From IMG/VR virus record IMGVR_UViG_3300042939_000524, positions 1 through 41,849 of that record: a DNA stretch of 41,849 nucleotides. One strand, 5' to 3'. Positions within the stretch are counted from its first letter, which is position 1. The number at the start of each line of letters is the position of its first letter. The notes below the pieces were generated by a model. It was not told the origin of the DNA. It ran no database searches and saw only the letters and a program-made list of their open reading frames with translations. The position numbers were made by a program, and so were the translations under genes. Shown piece after piece: positions 32,184 to 39,891 of the stretch. The DNA comes from a virus.

Positions 32184-32906
32184 TTAGCCAATCTTCCTAC
32201 CATTCCTTCTGATTTCCATGTCAGGGAACTTTTTTGACCATTTATTTACCCACGATTCAACATCGCCCGGCTTACGCGCAATACCATAATACCTGATATT
32301 CATCGCGTGTGCGCCCATCCATTTGTCTAAATCTCCCATGGAGTAGTCAAGGAATAAATTCTGAAACGCGGGGCTGCCGGAGGTCTGCGTTGGCTTATCG
32401 CCCTGCAAAATATTTTTTACGGTAAAATCATCTAAACCGGAGCCAACTAAAATCCGGTGTGGGCCGATTTCAATCAAATCCCCTTCCTCAAATTCAACTT
32501 CTACACCTTCGCCTTCACCGAATCCCAATTCCTCATTTTCATCTTCCGCAAAAATTGGCATATCCAAACCCCACTCTTCAAGCTGGTCAATATCCCACTC
32601 ATTTGCCAGCATATCCCAATCCCACGCCCCGAAAGAACCATTGTCTTTTATGATAAATTCACGCTGCTGACCCTCGCTCCAATCCACAACCTCAACCGGA
32701 ACTTCACGCCATCCAGCCTCTTTCATGGCCTTTAAACGCATATTTCCACCCAAAACCACCATGTCCTGATTTACAACTATCGGCCTGACCTCCGCCATTT
32801 CAGGAAAATCTTTAAGGCTTTTTACCAGCTTTCTGAATTGTTCATCTTTGATGAATCTTGGATTGTTTGGGTTCTCCTTTATGGAACCGATTTTCATTTT
32901 CTGCAT
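32184..32906 (-). CDS. ParB-like protein fused to a decayed DNA methyltransferase
   Basis: The start is at 32906 (MQKMKIG) or 32897 (MKIG). Residues 5-110 are a ParB/sulfiredoxin-type domain: ENPNNPRF, VVNQDMVVLGGNMRLKAMKEAG. Then comes GDLIEIGPHRILVGSG, the normal opening of the fused methyltransferase in phage ParB-MTases. The catalytic DPPY block is absent. The region that should be the SAM motif reads FLDYSMGDLDKWMG instead of D-x-F-x-G-S-G, yet the typical end (YYGIARKPGDVESWVNKW, then RRNG) remains. It appears to be a catalytically dead methyltransferase with a large internal deletion. Confidence 0.75.
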   Translation of the reverse strand: MQKMKIGSIKENPNNPRFIKDEQFRKLVKSLKDFPEMAEVRPIVVNQDMVVLGGNMRLKAMKEAGWREVPVEVVDWSEGQQREFIIKDNGSFGAWDWDMLANEWDIDQLEEWGLDMPIFAEDENEELGFGEGEGVEVEFEEGDLIEIGPHRILVGSGLDDFTVKNILQGDKPTQTSGSPAFQNLFLDYSMGDLDKWMGAHAMNIRYYGIARKPGDVESWVNKWSKKFPDMEIRRNGRKIG

Positions 32907-32957
32907 AAAAATTTTATTTTTTCTGCAATTTTAACTTTTTTTGCGCAAAATATCACA

Positions 32958-33218
32958 ATGACCACTCCGATTGAGAAGGCTATTGCTACCATAAAAGAAC
33001 GCATGGAGGACAAAAAAACGCAGTCTGATGACATCAAGTACGCACTTAGGGTACTTGAGGCTGCGCTTGCCGACCAAAAGAAGAATTTTGCCATGGTAGA
33101 TGCAGAGCATTTTCGATATGCCATATACAACGCCTTTAACGCCGGACACAACGCAGGAATCAGAAAGCAAATACCAAACCCAATCCTATACTTTAAAAAC
33201 ACATTTAAGAAAAACTAA
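32958..33218 (+). CDS. Hypothetical protein (86 aa)
   Basis: ATG 32958 (MTTPIEKAIATIKERM) gives 86 aa; the upstream extension lacks coding character. Mostly helical with a Lys-rich C-terminus (KNTFKKN). Not recognised. It is the first gene of the plus-strand accessory operon and ends just before the small paralogue array. Confidence 0.65.
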   Translation: MTTPIEKAIATIKERMEDKKTQSDDIKYALRVLEAALADQKKNFAMVDAEHFRYAIYNAFNAGHNAGIRKQIPNPILYFKNTFKKN

Positions 33219-33219
33219 T

Positions 33220-33462
33220 ATGGCACAGAAAGACAAGCAAGCCGTTATATGGCTGCAAGAAGCCCTTAACGACCATCTAAGCCCCGACCAACGCGCTTCC
33301 TTTGAAGGATTATTCCAGCAAGCCATTGGTTTAGAAAGAGAGCAAATAATGGATGCCTATTCCAATGGCGCAGAGGATGAGTATAACTATCAAATGGACA
33401 TACAAGGAAGACGCGAAGACATAGATTCTGAAATATATTTTAACAATACCTATGGCAACTGA
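33220..33462 (+). CDS. Tandem-array small protein 1 (WL...EREQIMDA family)
   Basis: The 80-aa protein starts MAQKDKQAVIWLQEAL and has LEREQIMDAYSNGAEDE, the signature shared by the next three genes (W-L near the start, then M/LE-x-x-QI-x-D-A/S). Genes of this type are very common in Bacteroidota phages, usually in tandem, with no known function. Its stop overlaps the next ATG within the codons for a C-terminal Tyr-Gly-Asn. Confidence 0.75.
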   Translation: MAQKDKQAVIWLQEALNDHLSPDQRASFEGLFQQAIGLEREQIMDAYSNGAEDEYNYQMDIQGRREDIDSEIYFNNTYGN

Positions 33463-33682
33463 ACTCGCAACCGAATGGCTTTACAGCGTATTTCAACTCT
33501 ACCAAAAGGGAAAACGCGAAGCGCCTAACCTTTGGGATTTTGAACGCGCTGTTCAAATGGAAAAACAACACATCATGGACGCTTACGCGCAGGGCGTAGT
33601 CGATGAAGCCAACGAAATCCTTGATGTCTATAAGGACGCAGAAGAATACTTTGATAGAGTTTTTATAGATGATAGACCATAA
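33452..33682 (+). CDS. Tandem-array small protein 2
   Basis: 76 aa. It begins MATELATEWLYSVFQLY and carries VQMEKQHIMDAYAQGVVDEA, the family signature. It overlaps the previous gene by 11 bases. The C-terminus (AEEYFDRVF) keeps the aromatic Y-[YF] element seen at the same place in members 3 and 4. Confidence 0.72.
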   Translation: MATELATEWLYSVFQLYQKGKREAPNLWDFERAVQMEKQHIMDAYAQGVVDEANEILDVYKDAEEYFDRVFIDDRP

Positions 33683-33690
33683 CGAATCCT

Positions 33691-33924
33691 ATGGAGAAGA
33701 ATCAAACGGCAGTGGAGTGGCTAAAAGAAAACCTACCATCCTTGTTTACAGATGATTCAGGTTATTATCAGAAACTATTCGCCAAAGCCAAAGCAATGGA
33801 GAAGGAGCAGATAATTGATTCATTTGATGAAGCAAGAACTTATGTGCTTAAAAATGTGTGGAAGCACGATGACGGAATACGATATTATGAAAATAAATAT
33901 GGAGAAGAATCAAACGGCAGTTAG
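33691..33924 (+). CDS. Tandem-array small protein 3
   Basis: 77 aa, starting MEKNQTAVEWLKENL, with AMEKEQIIDSFDEA and YYENKYG. Its first 23 bases are identical to the start of member 4 (33899-33921), direct evidence of tandem duplication. The last 26 bases of this gene overlap member 4 in another frame, so the duplicated start of member 4 is translated here as a short tail after YG. Confidence 0.72.
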   Translation: MEKNQTAVEWLKENLPSLFTDDSGYYQKLFAKAKAMEKEQIIDSFDEARTYVLKNVWKHDDGIRYYENKYGEESNGS

Positions 33925-34108
33925 TTGGCTCTTAGACCAATATATTAAATGTCGCGGCCTTATTACCGAGGATGCTATAAAGGAGGCATTTGAAATGGAG
34001 AGATTCCAAATCATTGATGCCCACGAAGCCGCTTATGTTTCCATGAACCTTGCCTTTAGAGGATTCGATAGGGCTATTGAGTATTATGAGAAAACTTATG
34101 GTGATTAG
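33899..34108 (+). CDS. Tandem-array small protein 4
   Basis: ATG 33899 gives 69 aa starting MEKNQTAVSWLLDQY, with FEMERFQIIDAHEA and a C-terminal IEYYEKTYGD. Frames extending further upstream are overlaps with member 3 and not used. The stop lies 4 bases before the first attC-like site (34113). Confidence 0.72.
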   Translation: MEKNQTAVSWLLDQYIKCRGLITEDAIKEAFEMERFQIIDAHEAAYVSMNLAFRGFDRAIEYYEKTYGD

Positions 34109-34112
34109 TATT

Positions 34113-34246
34113 GCTGATAACGTAAAAGCATTGGCGAAGTAGCCGAAATAGAATTACAATTTTTCAATACAGCACAAATGATGATAGAAGAACAAAGCCC
34201 AATAACAGCACTGAAACGGCTATTTTGCCAATGCAGTGTTATAAGC
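34113..34246 (+). repeat. attC-like inverted repeat, site A
   Basis: The outer arms are GCTGATAAC (34113-34121) and GTTATAAGC (34238-34246), inverted with one mismatch. The inner arms, 34128-34145 and 34217-34234, pair over 18 positions with two G-T wobbles. The 71-nt centre gives a total of 134 bp. Size, AAC/GTT outer boxes, imperfect inner stem and place just after a stop codon match integron attC sites. Confidence 0.65.
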
Positions 34247-34313
34247 TGGCTGCGGTTAATTAAACGAAAAACTTAAATCGAAGCAATAAACAAAAGAATT
34301 AAAAAAAAGAGGG

Positions 34314-35114
34314 ATGGAAATAAATAAAATATACAACGAAAATTGCCTTGATACAATGGCTAAAATGCCTGATAATTTCATTGACTTAACGGTTACTTCA
34401 CCGCCTTACGATGATTTAAGAACTTACAATGGATATTGTTTTGACTTTGAAAATGTAGCAAAGGAATTATTCAGAGTAACGAAACAAGGCGGTGTTGTTG
34501 TTTGGAATGTAAACGATGCCACAAAGAACGGAAGTGAAACACTTACATCTTTAAGGCAAGTTTTGTTCTTTAATCAAATTGGTTTCAATGTAGAAACTAT
34601 GATTTGGGAAAAGACTGGAAGCGGTTGTTTAGGTAGTAATAAGTTTTATGGACAAAACTTTGAGTATATGTTTATACTAACCAAAGGGATGCCAAAAACA
34701 ACGAACTTAATTTGTGATAGGGAAAACAAAGTTAAAAGCGGAACTGTAAAGGTGAATGGAGGACTTGACAAAACAGGCAAAGGAAAAGACAGGATAGTGG
34801 AAAGAAAGCCATTTGGAAAAAGAAACAATATTTGGCGATTTGATACACAAAAAAATACTGAACATCCTGCACCTTTCCCTGAACAATTAGCAAACGACCA
34901 TATTATTACTTGGAGCAATGAAAATGATTTGATTTACGATTGTTTTATGGGAAGTGGAACAACGGCTAAAATGGCGATTTTAAACAACAGAAAATACATT
35001 GGCAGTGAAATTTCAGAAGAATATTGTAAGATTATTGAAACTCGTATTAAAGAGTGCGGTGGGCTTTTTTTTAATTCTTTTGAAACGGAATTGTCAAACG
35101 AAGCAGGAACGTAG
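34314..35114 (+). CDS. Site-specific DNA methyltransferase (N4-cytosine/N6-adenine type)
   Basis: The 266-aa protein has the beta-class layout: catalytic motif IV TSPPYDD (S29-P-P-Y32) near the N-terminus and the SAM-binding motif I DCFMGSGTT (about 209-217) near the C-terminus. A variable recognition region (NKVKSGTVKVNGGLDKTGKG) lies between, then KRNNIWRF. SPPY suggests N4-cytosine but does not exclude N6-adenine. No restriction enzyme gene is adjacent, so it is an orphan methyltransferase, likely protecting phage DNA or acting as cargo. It sits between attC-like site A and the site-B remnant. An AT-rich RBS-like AAAAAGAGGG precedes the ATG. Confidence 0.9.
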   Translation: MEINKIYNENCLDTMAKMPDNFIDLTVTSPPYDDLRTYNGYCFDFENVAKELFRVTKQGGVVVWNVNDATKNGSETLTSLRQVLFFNQIGFNVETMIWEKTGSGCLGSNKFYGQNFEYMFILTKGMPKTTNLICDRENKVKSGTVKVNGGLDKTGKGKDRIVERKPFGKRNNIWRFDTQKNTEHPAPFPEQLANDHIITWSNENDLIYDCFMGSGTTAKMAILNNRKYIGSEISEEYCKIIETRIKECGGLFFNSFETELSNEAGT

Positions 35115-35120
35115 CGGCTT

Positions 35121-35146
35121 GCTTATAACGTTTTGCGGCTAAACGA
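35121..35146 (+). repeat. attC-like half-site B and cassette leader
   Basis: GCTTATAACG at 35121-35130 is identical to the left box of site C and close to that of site A. The rest of an attC fold is missing. TGCGGCTAAACGA (35134-35146) matches the leader motif after sites A (34251-34267) and C (35511-35527). It looks like an attC reduced by deletion. A short hairpin, CGAGGT/ACCTCG, follows at 35144-35165. Confidence 0.45.
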
Positions 35147-35184
35147 GGTGGCTGATTATACCTCGAAACTTAATACGAAGAACA

Positions 35185-35415
35185 ATGGATAATTTAAACG
35201 AAAAACTTTCAGACGAAGCACAAAGCCAGCCATCTTGTTTAGGTGCTGTTGTAAGCCGTTTTAATTCAGATACATTTATTGATAATGTGTGTTTGAGTTA
35301 TAGGCACGACTTTGGATTAATGGCAGAACAAGACCGACAAAGGCTAAGGTTTGAGTGTAAAGAATGGATGAGGGCAATAAGTAATAATTGGGAGTATTTC
35401 AAAAATGGCTTATAA
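35185..35415 (+). CDS. Cassette ORF, unknown (76 aa)
   Basis: Not recognised. The 76-aa protein starts MDNLNEKLSDEAQSQPSCLG and has a helical C-terminus (RLRFECKEWMRAISNNWEYF). Its stop codon TAA lies inside the left box of attC-like site C, the arrangement seen in integron cassettes. The leader between 35131 and 35184 contains the shared TGCGG-TAA-AAACGA motif. Confidence 0.65.
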   Translation: MDNLNEKLSDEAQSQPSCLGAVVSRFNSDTFIDNVCLSYRHDFGLMAEQDRQRLRFECKEWMRAISNNWEYFKNGL

Positions 35416-35504
35416 CGGTTGGGGCATATACGCTGCCCCGTAATTGAAAAACAAAAGTTTAACAGCGTATCATCCGCAGGGGTAGCGTATATGCCTTGTT
35501 AGCG
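35408..35504 (+). repeat. attC-like inverted repeat, site C
   Basis: The inner arms, 35423-35439 and 35479-35495, pair over 17 positions with one G-T wobble. The outer boxes are GCTTATAACG (35408-35417) and GTTAGCGG (35498-35505 region). The total of about 97 bp, a long central loop and an AAC/GTT pair at the ends match the attC fold. It lies directly after the 35185 ORF. Confidence 0.65.
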
Positions 35505-35529
35505 GTTCGGTGCGGTAAATGAAACGAAA

Positions 35530-35742
35530 ATGAAAATAAAAATGACAGTTGAGTTAGATTGTAGAAGTTGGATGGACGATGACATTGAGCCAAAAAACAA
35601 AGCCGAATGGACGGAGTTCTTTATGAAATATCTTATTGAATACCCAAAGTCTATTATCGGTTCGGAAACAGAAAATGGGCAAGAAATTATTGCTTTGGAT
35701 AGTTTCAGTATAGAAGTAACGGATGTTAGCAATGACCGCTAA
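35530..35742 (+). CDS. Cassette ORF, unknown (70 aa)
   Basis: Not recognised. The 70-aa acidic protein starts MKIKMTVELDCRSWMDDDIE and appears to be an alpha/beta fold (beta MTVELDC, helix EWTEFFMKYLIEY, beta EIIALDSFSIEV). The stop TAA lies in a CGCTAAC box that pairs with GTTAGC 14 bases upstream (35725-35730). This is what remains of a fourth cassette end. The leader again holds TGCGGTAAATGAAACGA. Confidence 0.62.
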   Translation: MKIKMTVELDCRSWMDDDIEPKNKAEWTEFFMKYLIEYPKSIIGSETENGQEIIALDSFSIEVTDVSNDR

Positions 35743-35770
35743 CTATCCCATTTCCGCAATATTGCGTGAT

Positions 35771-35811
35771 ATAAAATAGGGGCGCACCCAGCTACCAGCC
35801 GAATACGCCCC
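35771..35811 (-). terminator. Possible terminator of the 35820 gene
   Basis: GGGGCG (35779-35784) pairs with CGCCCC (35806-35811). On the minus strand the stem is followed by TATTTTATAT. The stem is short and the loop long (21 nt), so this is a weak candidate. Confidence 0.4.
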
Positions 35812-35819
35812 CTCAAGCA

Positions 35820-35984
35820 TTAGCCCTTGCGCTTCCGCGTCTTACCCATCTTGGTAGCCGCCTTCGCACGCCGAGCAACATCCAACGCAATAGCGACCGC
35901 TTGCTTCTGCGGCCTCCCTGCCTTCATCTCCGTCTTAATGTTGGAACTAACGCTTTTCCGCGAATAACCCTTCTTCAATGGCAT
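35820..35984 (-). CDS. Small basic phage protein (MPLKKGYSRKS family)
   Basis: ATG 35982-35984 gives 54 aa. MPLKKGYSRKSVSSNIKTEM, followed by AGRPQKQAVAIALDVARRA and a Lys/Arg tail, is a pattern I recognise as a very common, unnamed small phage protein (KxGYS...NI..EM..GKPxKQAVAIAL..AR). It lies alone on the minus strand at the edge of the GC-rich region. The longer upstream frame is not used. Confidence 0.8.
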   Translation of the reverse strand: MPLKKGYSRKSVSSNIKTEMKAGRPQKQAVAIALDVARRAKAATKMGKTRKRKG

Positions 35985-36008
35985 CCCCAAAACTAAGGCT
36001 AAAAACAA

Positions 36009-36390
36009 TCCATTTTTAACCCAAGGCCATTTTGCGTTTTTTTAAAAAAGACCCCCCCCCCACTCATTCCCCATAAAATCCATTCATTTCAAAATGGATT
36101 CCATTGCTAACCACATAAACACGCACAAACACCCCTCAAATACGCTAAACCAGCGTATGACATTCCAATCAAAGCCCTACAAAGCCCTACAAAGACACAC
36201 CATTGCCAAACCAATGCGGAGCATTGCCAACAAAAGCCGTGCGCTACAAAGCCAATGCAAAGCCCATACAATGAATATACATCGCCACCCATACAAAGCC
36301 TACTTTTGAGAGAGGTCAATCCGGCGTTGATATTTAGGGGGGGGGTGGGGGGTAGGCCGATAACATTGCTTATTTCGGGCATGGGGTACT
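36009..36390. other. Non-coding tract with homopolymers and TACAAAG repeats
   Basis: No convincing gene. C10 at 36052-36061 and a G9-T-G6 tract at 36337-36352 flank a 280-nt segment in which TACAAAG occurs four times. ATTGCCAA occurs twice. The C and G tracts could pair. A replication origin with iteron-like repeats is one possibility; a recombination junction is another. The open frame at 36094-36309 looks like translated repeats. Confidence 0.45.
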
Positions 36391-37100
36391 TTTTCGCCCA
36401 AAAACCGCGATTCCAGCGAATTGAGCGGGTTTTTGCGCTTTGCTACGCGGAAATTCGGTTATTTGAATATTCAAATTCAGATTTTTCGCGCGCATTTTCG
36501 TCCTGACTTTGCGCGCCGGCTGGCGGTCGGTCGGATTGCGCACAAAGCGCCGGCCGGATTGCGCGCGGCCTACTTTTGCACGCGCGTTTTTTTTGGCAGA
36601 CCGGCAAAGGAAAAAACTACCTACCTACCTGACCACTGCCAGCCTTACCGCCTGACCTGACTGCTGACCGAAACGCCTGACCGCTGACCGCCTGACCGAA
36701 ACGAAACGCCTTACGCCTGACCGGCTGGCGCTGACCTTACCGCCTGACCGGCTGACCGCTGACCGCCTGACCGCCTTACCTGACCGGCTGGCGTGCTGAC
36801 CGCCTTACCTGACCGCTGACCGCATTGCTGGCATTGCTGGCGTGCTGACCGCCTGACCTGACCGGCTGGCGCTGGCTGGCTTACTTGTGCAATCCTTGCG
36901 CGATTGCCGGCGCAATCAGCGGCGCGGCTGGCGCTTACCTTACCGGCTGGCGCTGGCGTGCTGGCCTGACCTTACCGGCTGGCAAAAAGTAAGGCGCTGA
37001 AAAAGCGGCTTTGATAGCTGGCCGGATATTGCCTGAATTTCGCATTTAAAGGCATCGCTGGCGCGCTTTCTTTTGCCGGCTGATTTCTGATATTACCAAC
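36391..37100. repeat. GC-rich non-coding tract of CTGACCG/GGCTGGCG words
   Basis: From about 36600 to 36990 the sequence is made almost entirely of irregularly ordered CTGACCG, CCTTACC, GGCTGGCG and CGAAACG words, without a stable period and without a convincing ORF. At 36461-36474 there is a 14-bp perfect palindrome, TTTGAATATTCAAA. The same words appear at 40200-40440. Function unknown; it separates the amidoligase operon from the cassette region. Confidence 0.7.
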
Positions 37101-37128
37101 AAAAAAATAAGCGCTTACAAGGCGCTTA
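37101..37128 (-). terminator. Second of two tandem terminators after the amidotransferase gene
   Basis: TAAGCGC (37108-37114) pairs with GCGCTTA (37122-37128). On the minus strand it is followed by a T-run (37107-37101). Confidence 0.7.
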
Positions 37129-37151
37129 AAAATCGAAATAGAAAAAGGCAT

Positions 37152-37177
37152 AAAAAAAGCGCCATTGCTGGCGCTTT
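37152..37177 (-). terminator. First terminator after the amidotransferase gene
   Basis: A perfect 9-bp stem, AAAGCGCCA (37156-37164) with TGGCGCTTT (37169-37177), is followed on the minus strand by seven T. Strong, 26 bases after the stop of the 37203 gene. Confidence 0.85.
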
Positions 37178-37202
37178 CTTTGCTGGCTGGCTGGCTGGCC
37201 GC

Positions 37203-38147
37203 TTATCTGTAAAGCAAGGCGGCGTAAAGCGCGCCGTATGAATAGCAAGTATTTTCTTGCATGGCATCGGCCAGCGCTGATTCAGCGCCTAAATCATTCG
37301 CACCATAACCAAGTAGCGCAAGACATTCAGCGCGATAGTCGGGCGCGTAAGTGCGCGCCGGTAAGGTAGGCGCTGGCGCTGGCTTTGCGCCGGTAATGTC
37401 GGCAATAGCCGCTGGAACATTGCCGCTGCTTTTCACGCCGCCTTTTGCGGCTGGCTTTGCCGGATTGCTGGCCGCCTTAGTTACTTGTGCCGGCTTTGAA
37501 TCATTCAACCAATCATTATACCCGCCGCCGGTGTAGTAAGAGTAAGAGCGCCCGACCGACTTACTTACTACGCGCTGACCGCCGAAATCGCGGTAATTGC
37601 ACGCGGTATAGGTGTTATTTGAATACCAATTACCGACCTTATCCCAATGGCCTTGCGCCTCATTAAAAATGCGGTAATCGCCGGCGGCATTCAAAAAAAT
37701 CAACTTACTATTATGCGCGCAAAAATGCGACACAAGCGCCGCCTCACTTGTTCCATCTTTGAAAATGCGCGCTGGCGTTTTCATGGTTTGCAGCACAAGG
37801 CGGTTAAAGTGGTTTGTGTCAGAGTAACGCGCATCTGTTTCGGTAATCCGGATTACGCCGTTATGCACAAAGCCAATCTGACTATTGACCAAAAACGGAT
37901 GTAAGTTGTAATCGGCAAAGTTGCCGTGCGTACCTATCCGGAAATGTAGCAACATAGGCAGCGCGTTATTTTCGCGAATTGCTTTGTACTTTTTCCAAAA
38001 GCGTTTGAGCGATGTTGATTCCTTAAACACTTGCAAAGCGCCGTTTTCGATGTAAAGTAAGCCCGCGCCATCATTGTTATTCTCAAACGAATTGCGGATT
38101 GTGTCGTAAGACAAAACAGAAGATTTGTTAAAAATTGCAATGCACAT
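37203..38147 (-). CDS. Class II glutamine amidotransferase
   Basis: The 314-aa protein starts MCIAIF, so Cys2 would be the N-terminal nucleophile after Met removal. Class II (Ntn-type) landmarks are HFRIGTHG (68-75), H83-P-F and GFVHNG (92-97). The enzyme would release ammonia from glutamine. The C-terminal ~110 residues (from about 205) are an Ala/Pro-rich linker and a short helical domain not seen in other amidotransferases. It follows the amidoligase gene by 49 bases in one transcript. Together they match the amidoligase plus GAT-II gene pairs known in phages and bacteria. GC-rich coding with CGC, GCC and GGC codons, unlike the rest of the genome. Confidence 0.88.
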   Translation of the reverse strand: MCIAIFNKSSVLSYDTIRNSFENNNDGAGLLYIENGALQVFKESTSLKRFWKKYKAIRENNALPMLLHFRIGTHGNFADYNLHPFLVNSQIGFVHNGVIRITETDARYSDTNHFNRLVLQTMKTPARIFKDGTSEAALVSHFCAHNSKLIFLNAAGDYRIFNEAQGHWDKVGNWYSNNTYTACNYRDFGGQRVVSKSVGRSYSYYTGGGYNDWLNDSKPAQVTKAASNPAKPAAKGGVKSSGNVPAAIADITGAKPAPAPTLPARTYAPDYRAECLALLGYGANDLGAESALADAMQENTCYSYGALYAALLYR

Positions 38148-38196
38148 AAAAGATAAAATTTAAAAGATTAAAAGATAAGAAATAAGAAATTGAAAA

Positions 38197-39891
38197 TTAG
38201 GAATTTACAGATTGTTTTTTGGCCGCAAGGCGCGATGTAGCCGGCCGGTAAGTATTGAAACGCGCAAGGTCGGTAATAAGACCGGCGGCATCCGCGCCGC
38301 AATCAGGCCGGTAACTTTCAAATTTGCGCGCGTATTTTTCTACGCGCTTAATCAGCGCCTCCATTTCAACCGGCGTAGTGTACACCTTGCGCAAGTGCGC
38401 GAAAAAGCGCGGCAATTTTTCATAACCGACCGCCGGCGTGCTGGCGGCGTGCTTAAACATTTTCAGGACTAAACCAGCCCGCCAAATCAAATTGTCAAGA
38501 CCGCGCACAGCGCCGAAAATGCGAATTTCAATCCGGTCGTTTAAGATATTGATTGATTGGTACTTTTCGCGGTCTAGTAGTAATTGCGCGGCGCTTTTTG
38601 CCTCACAATACCGGCTATTATTGCCATCGGCGCGCGCCGGAAAAAGCGCGTGCAAAAGCGGCAAGTGTCCTGAAATCATTTCAAATAATTGGCGGCCATT
38701 GTAACCGCGGCGGCTTATATGAATATGCCCGCCGCACTTGGTTGAAAATGCCGCGTTGATATGCGCAACCGCGACCGGACGCGCCTCAAGATAGGCGCGG
38801 ATATTGCGCGGCGATAATTCCAGCGGCGGCGTTATGAACTCAAAGCCGGCGCGGTCGCAAAGACTGCCGTCGCGCTCTTTGCGAAAATTCGGCAATTCGC
38901 GCTGAAAATCTGAATGCCGGATGCTGCACTTTACAGCAATGTCTTCTTTTTCAACCTCAAAGCCGACCAAATAAGGCGCGTTACGGCTGAATCTTACCGG
39001 CGTGTTGGTAAGGCGCGAATTGCTGTGATAGCCGCTGACCGCATCGGCTGGCCGGCAAACCTGACCTTCGGGCTGGCTGTGAAATGTACCATCAGCCCAA
39101 AAATAGCCTTCTGTAATATGGCCATAATTGCCGCACTCTGCAAAGGTGTAAACATCAAATTCTGACATTTCAGCACCCAATATAATGGCATGGTAAAAAT
39201 CAACATAGCTATACTCGCCGTAATGGTAATGCAGCAAAGCATAATCGCTGACCATCAAAGCGCAATAGTCATTATATCCTACGCCGTTATGGTGCGGCGC
39301 GCCGGCTGTGATGTATTCATCATTGCGCGTGTAGATGCGCGATGAAAAGGCATCGCGCGCCCACTCTTTTGCGATAGGGCAAAAGAAAGTATCCGATTTG
39401 CGCACCACTGCCATTGCGCCGCTGGAGTCGGCGATTGCAAGGCGATAGTCTTCTTTTGAAAACACCCTGAAAAAGCCGCCCAAATCTTCCGACGCGCCGC
39501 GGCTGTATTCCTTTAAAAAACGCCCGTTACGCAATTCTGTCATACTTACCATGCCGCGCCGCAATGCATTGCGGTAAGAATGAAAGGCGCTAGCAAAGGT
39601 CAGGTATTGCCAAAAATCGCACACGCCGGCAATGTCGGCGGCGGCGGCTTTGCGGAAAATGCGCATTGCCTTGTCTATTTCATTGAATCCGAAAAGCCGC
39701 ACGGCATCCGTAAAAGACTGACCTACTGCCGGCGCTTTTTCATTGATACGGCGCAAGGCGTGTAATGCGGTATTTTCAAATAGCTGCCGTTCTTCTAAGG
39801 CAAGGATATTTGATGCACCTTTGTTGATTGTTTCGAAAGCGGCGGCGGCAATCATCCCGAAAGCGGCGGCGGCGGTTGGTTTGTTTTGCAT
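38197..39891 (-). CDS. Amidoligase (COOH-NH2 ligase family)
   Basis: The 564-aa protein has a C-terminal amidoligase domain, about 305-520. Landmarks are YLVGFEVEKED (E312, E314), ERDGSLCDRAGFEFITPP, CGGHIHIS (H389, H391) and DRIEIRIFGAV. These match the glutamine-synthetase-like COOH-NH2 ligase family (Amidoligase_2). The N-terminal ~300 residues (Ala-rich helices, then a YGEYSYVDFYHAIILGAE beta region with CGNYGHITEG repeats) are not recognised and may bind the acceptor. Family enzymes make amide bonds, often with a GAT-II partner as here. The acceptor is unknown. Promoter at 39954-39982. Confidence 0.85.
   Translation of the reverse strand: MQNKPTAAAAFGMIAAAAFETINKGASNILALEERQLFENTALHALRRINEKAPAVGQSFTDAVRLFGFNEIDKAMRIFRKAAAADIAGVCDFWQYLTFASAFHSYRNALRRGMVSMTELRNGRFLKEYSRGASEDLGGFFRVFSKEDYRLAIADSSGAMAVVRKSDTFFCPIAKEWARDAFSSRIYTRNDEYITAGAPHHNGVGYNDYCALMVSDYALLHYHYGEYSYVDFYHAIILGAEMSEFDVYTFAECGNYGHITEGYFWADGTFHSQPEGQVCRPADAVSGYHSNSRLTNTPVRFSRNAPYLVGFEVEKEDIAVKCSIRHSDFQRELPNFRKERDGSLCDRAGFEFITPPLELSPRNIRAYLEARPVAVAHINAAFSTKCGGHIHISRRGYNGRQLFEMISGHLPLLHALFPARADGNNSRYCEAKSAAQLLLDREKYQSINILNDRIEIRIFGAVRGLDNLIWRAGLVLKMFKHAASTPAVGYEKLPRFFAHLRKVYTTPVEMEALIKRVEKYARKFESYRPDCGADAAGLITDLARFNTYRPATSRLAAKKQSVNS

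Noticed and set aside
34314-35114. Restriction-modification system
   Set aside because: The methyltransferase has no neighbouring restriction endonuclease gene; VRR-NUC at 7649 is distant and belongs to the replication region.
36094-36309. 71-aa plus-strand ORF over the TACAAAG repeats
   Set aside because: Protein is composed of translated short repeats (KPYKAL/CKAHTM) with no family resemblance and no promoter; more likely non-coding.
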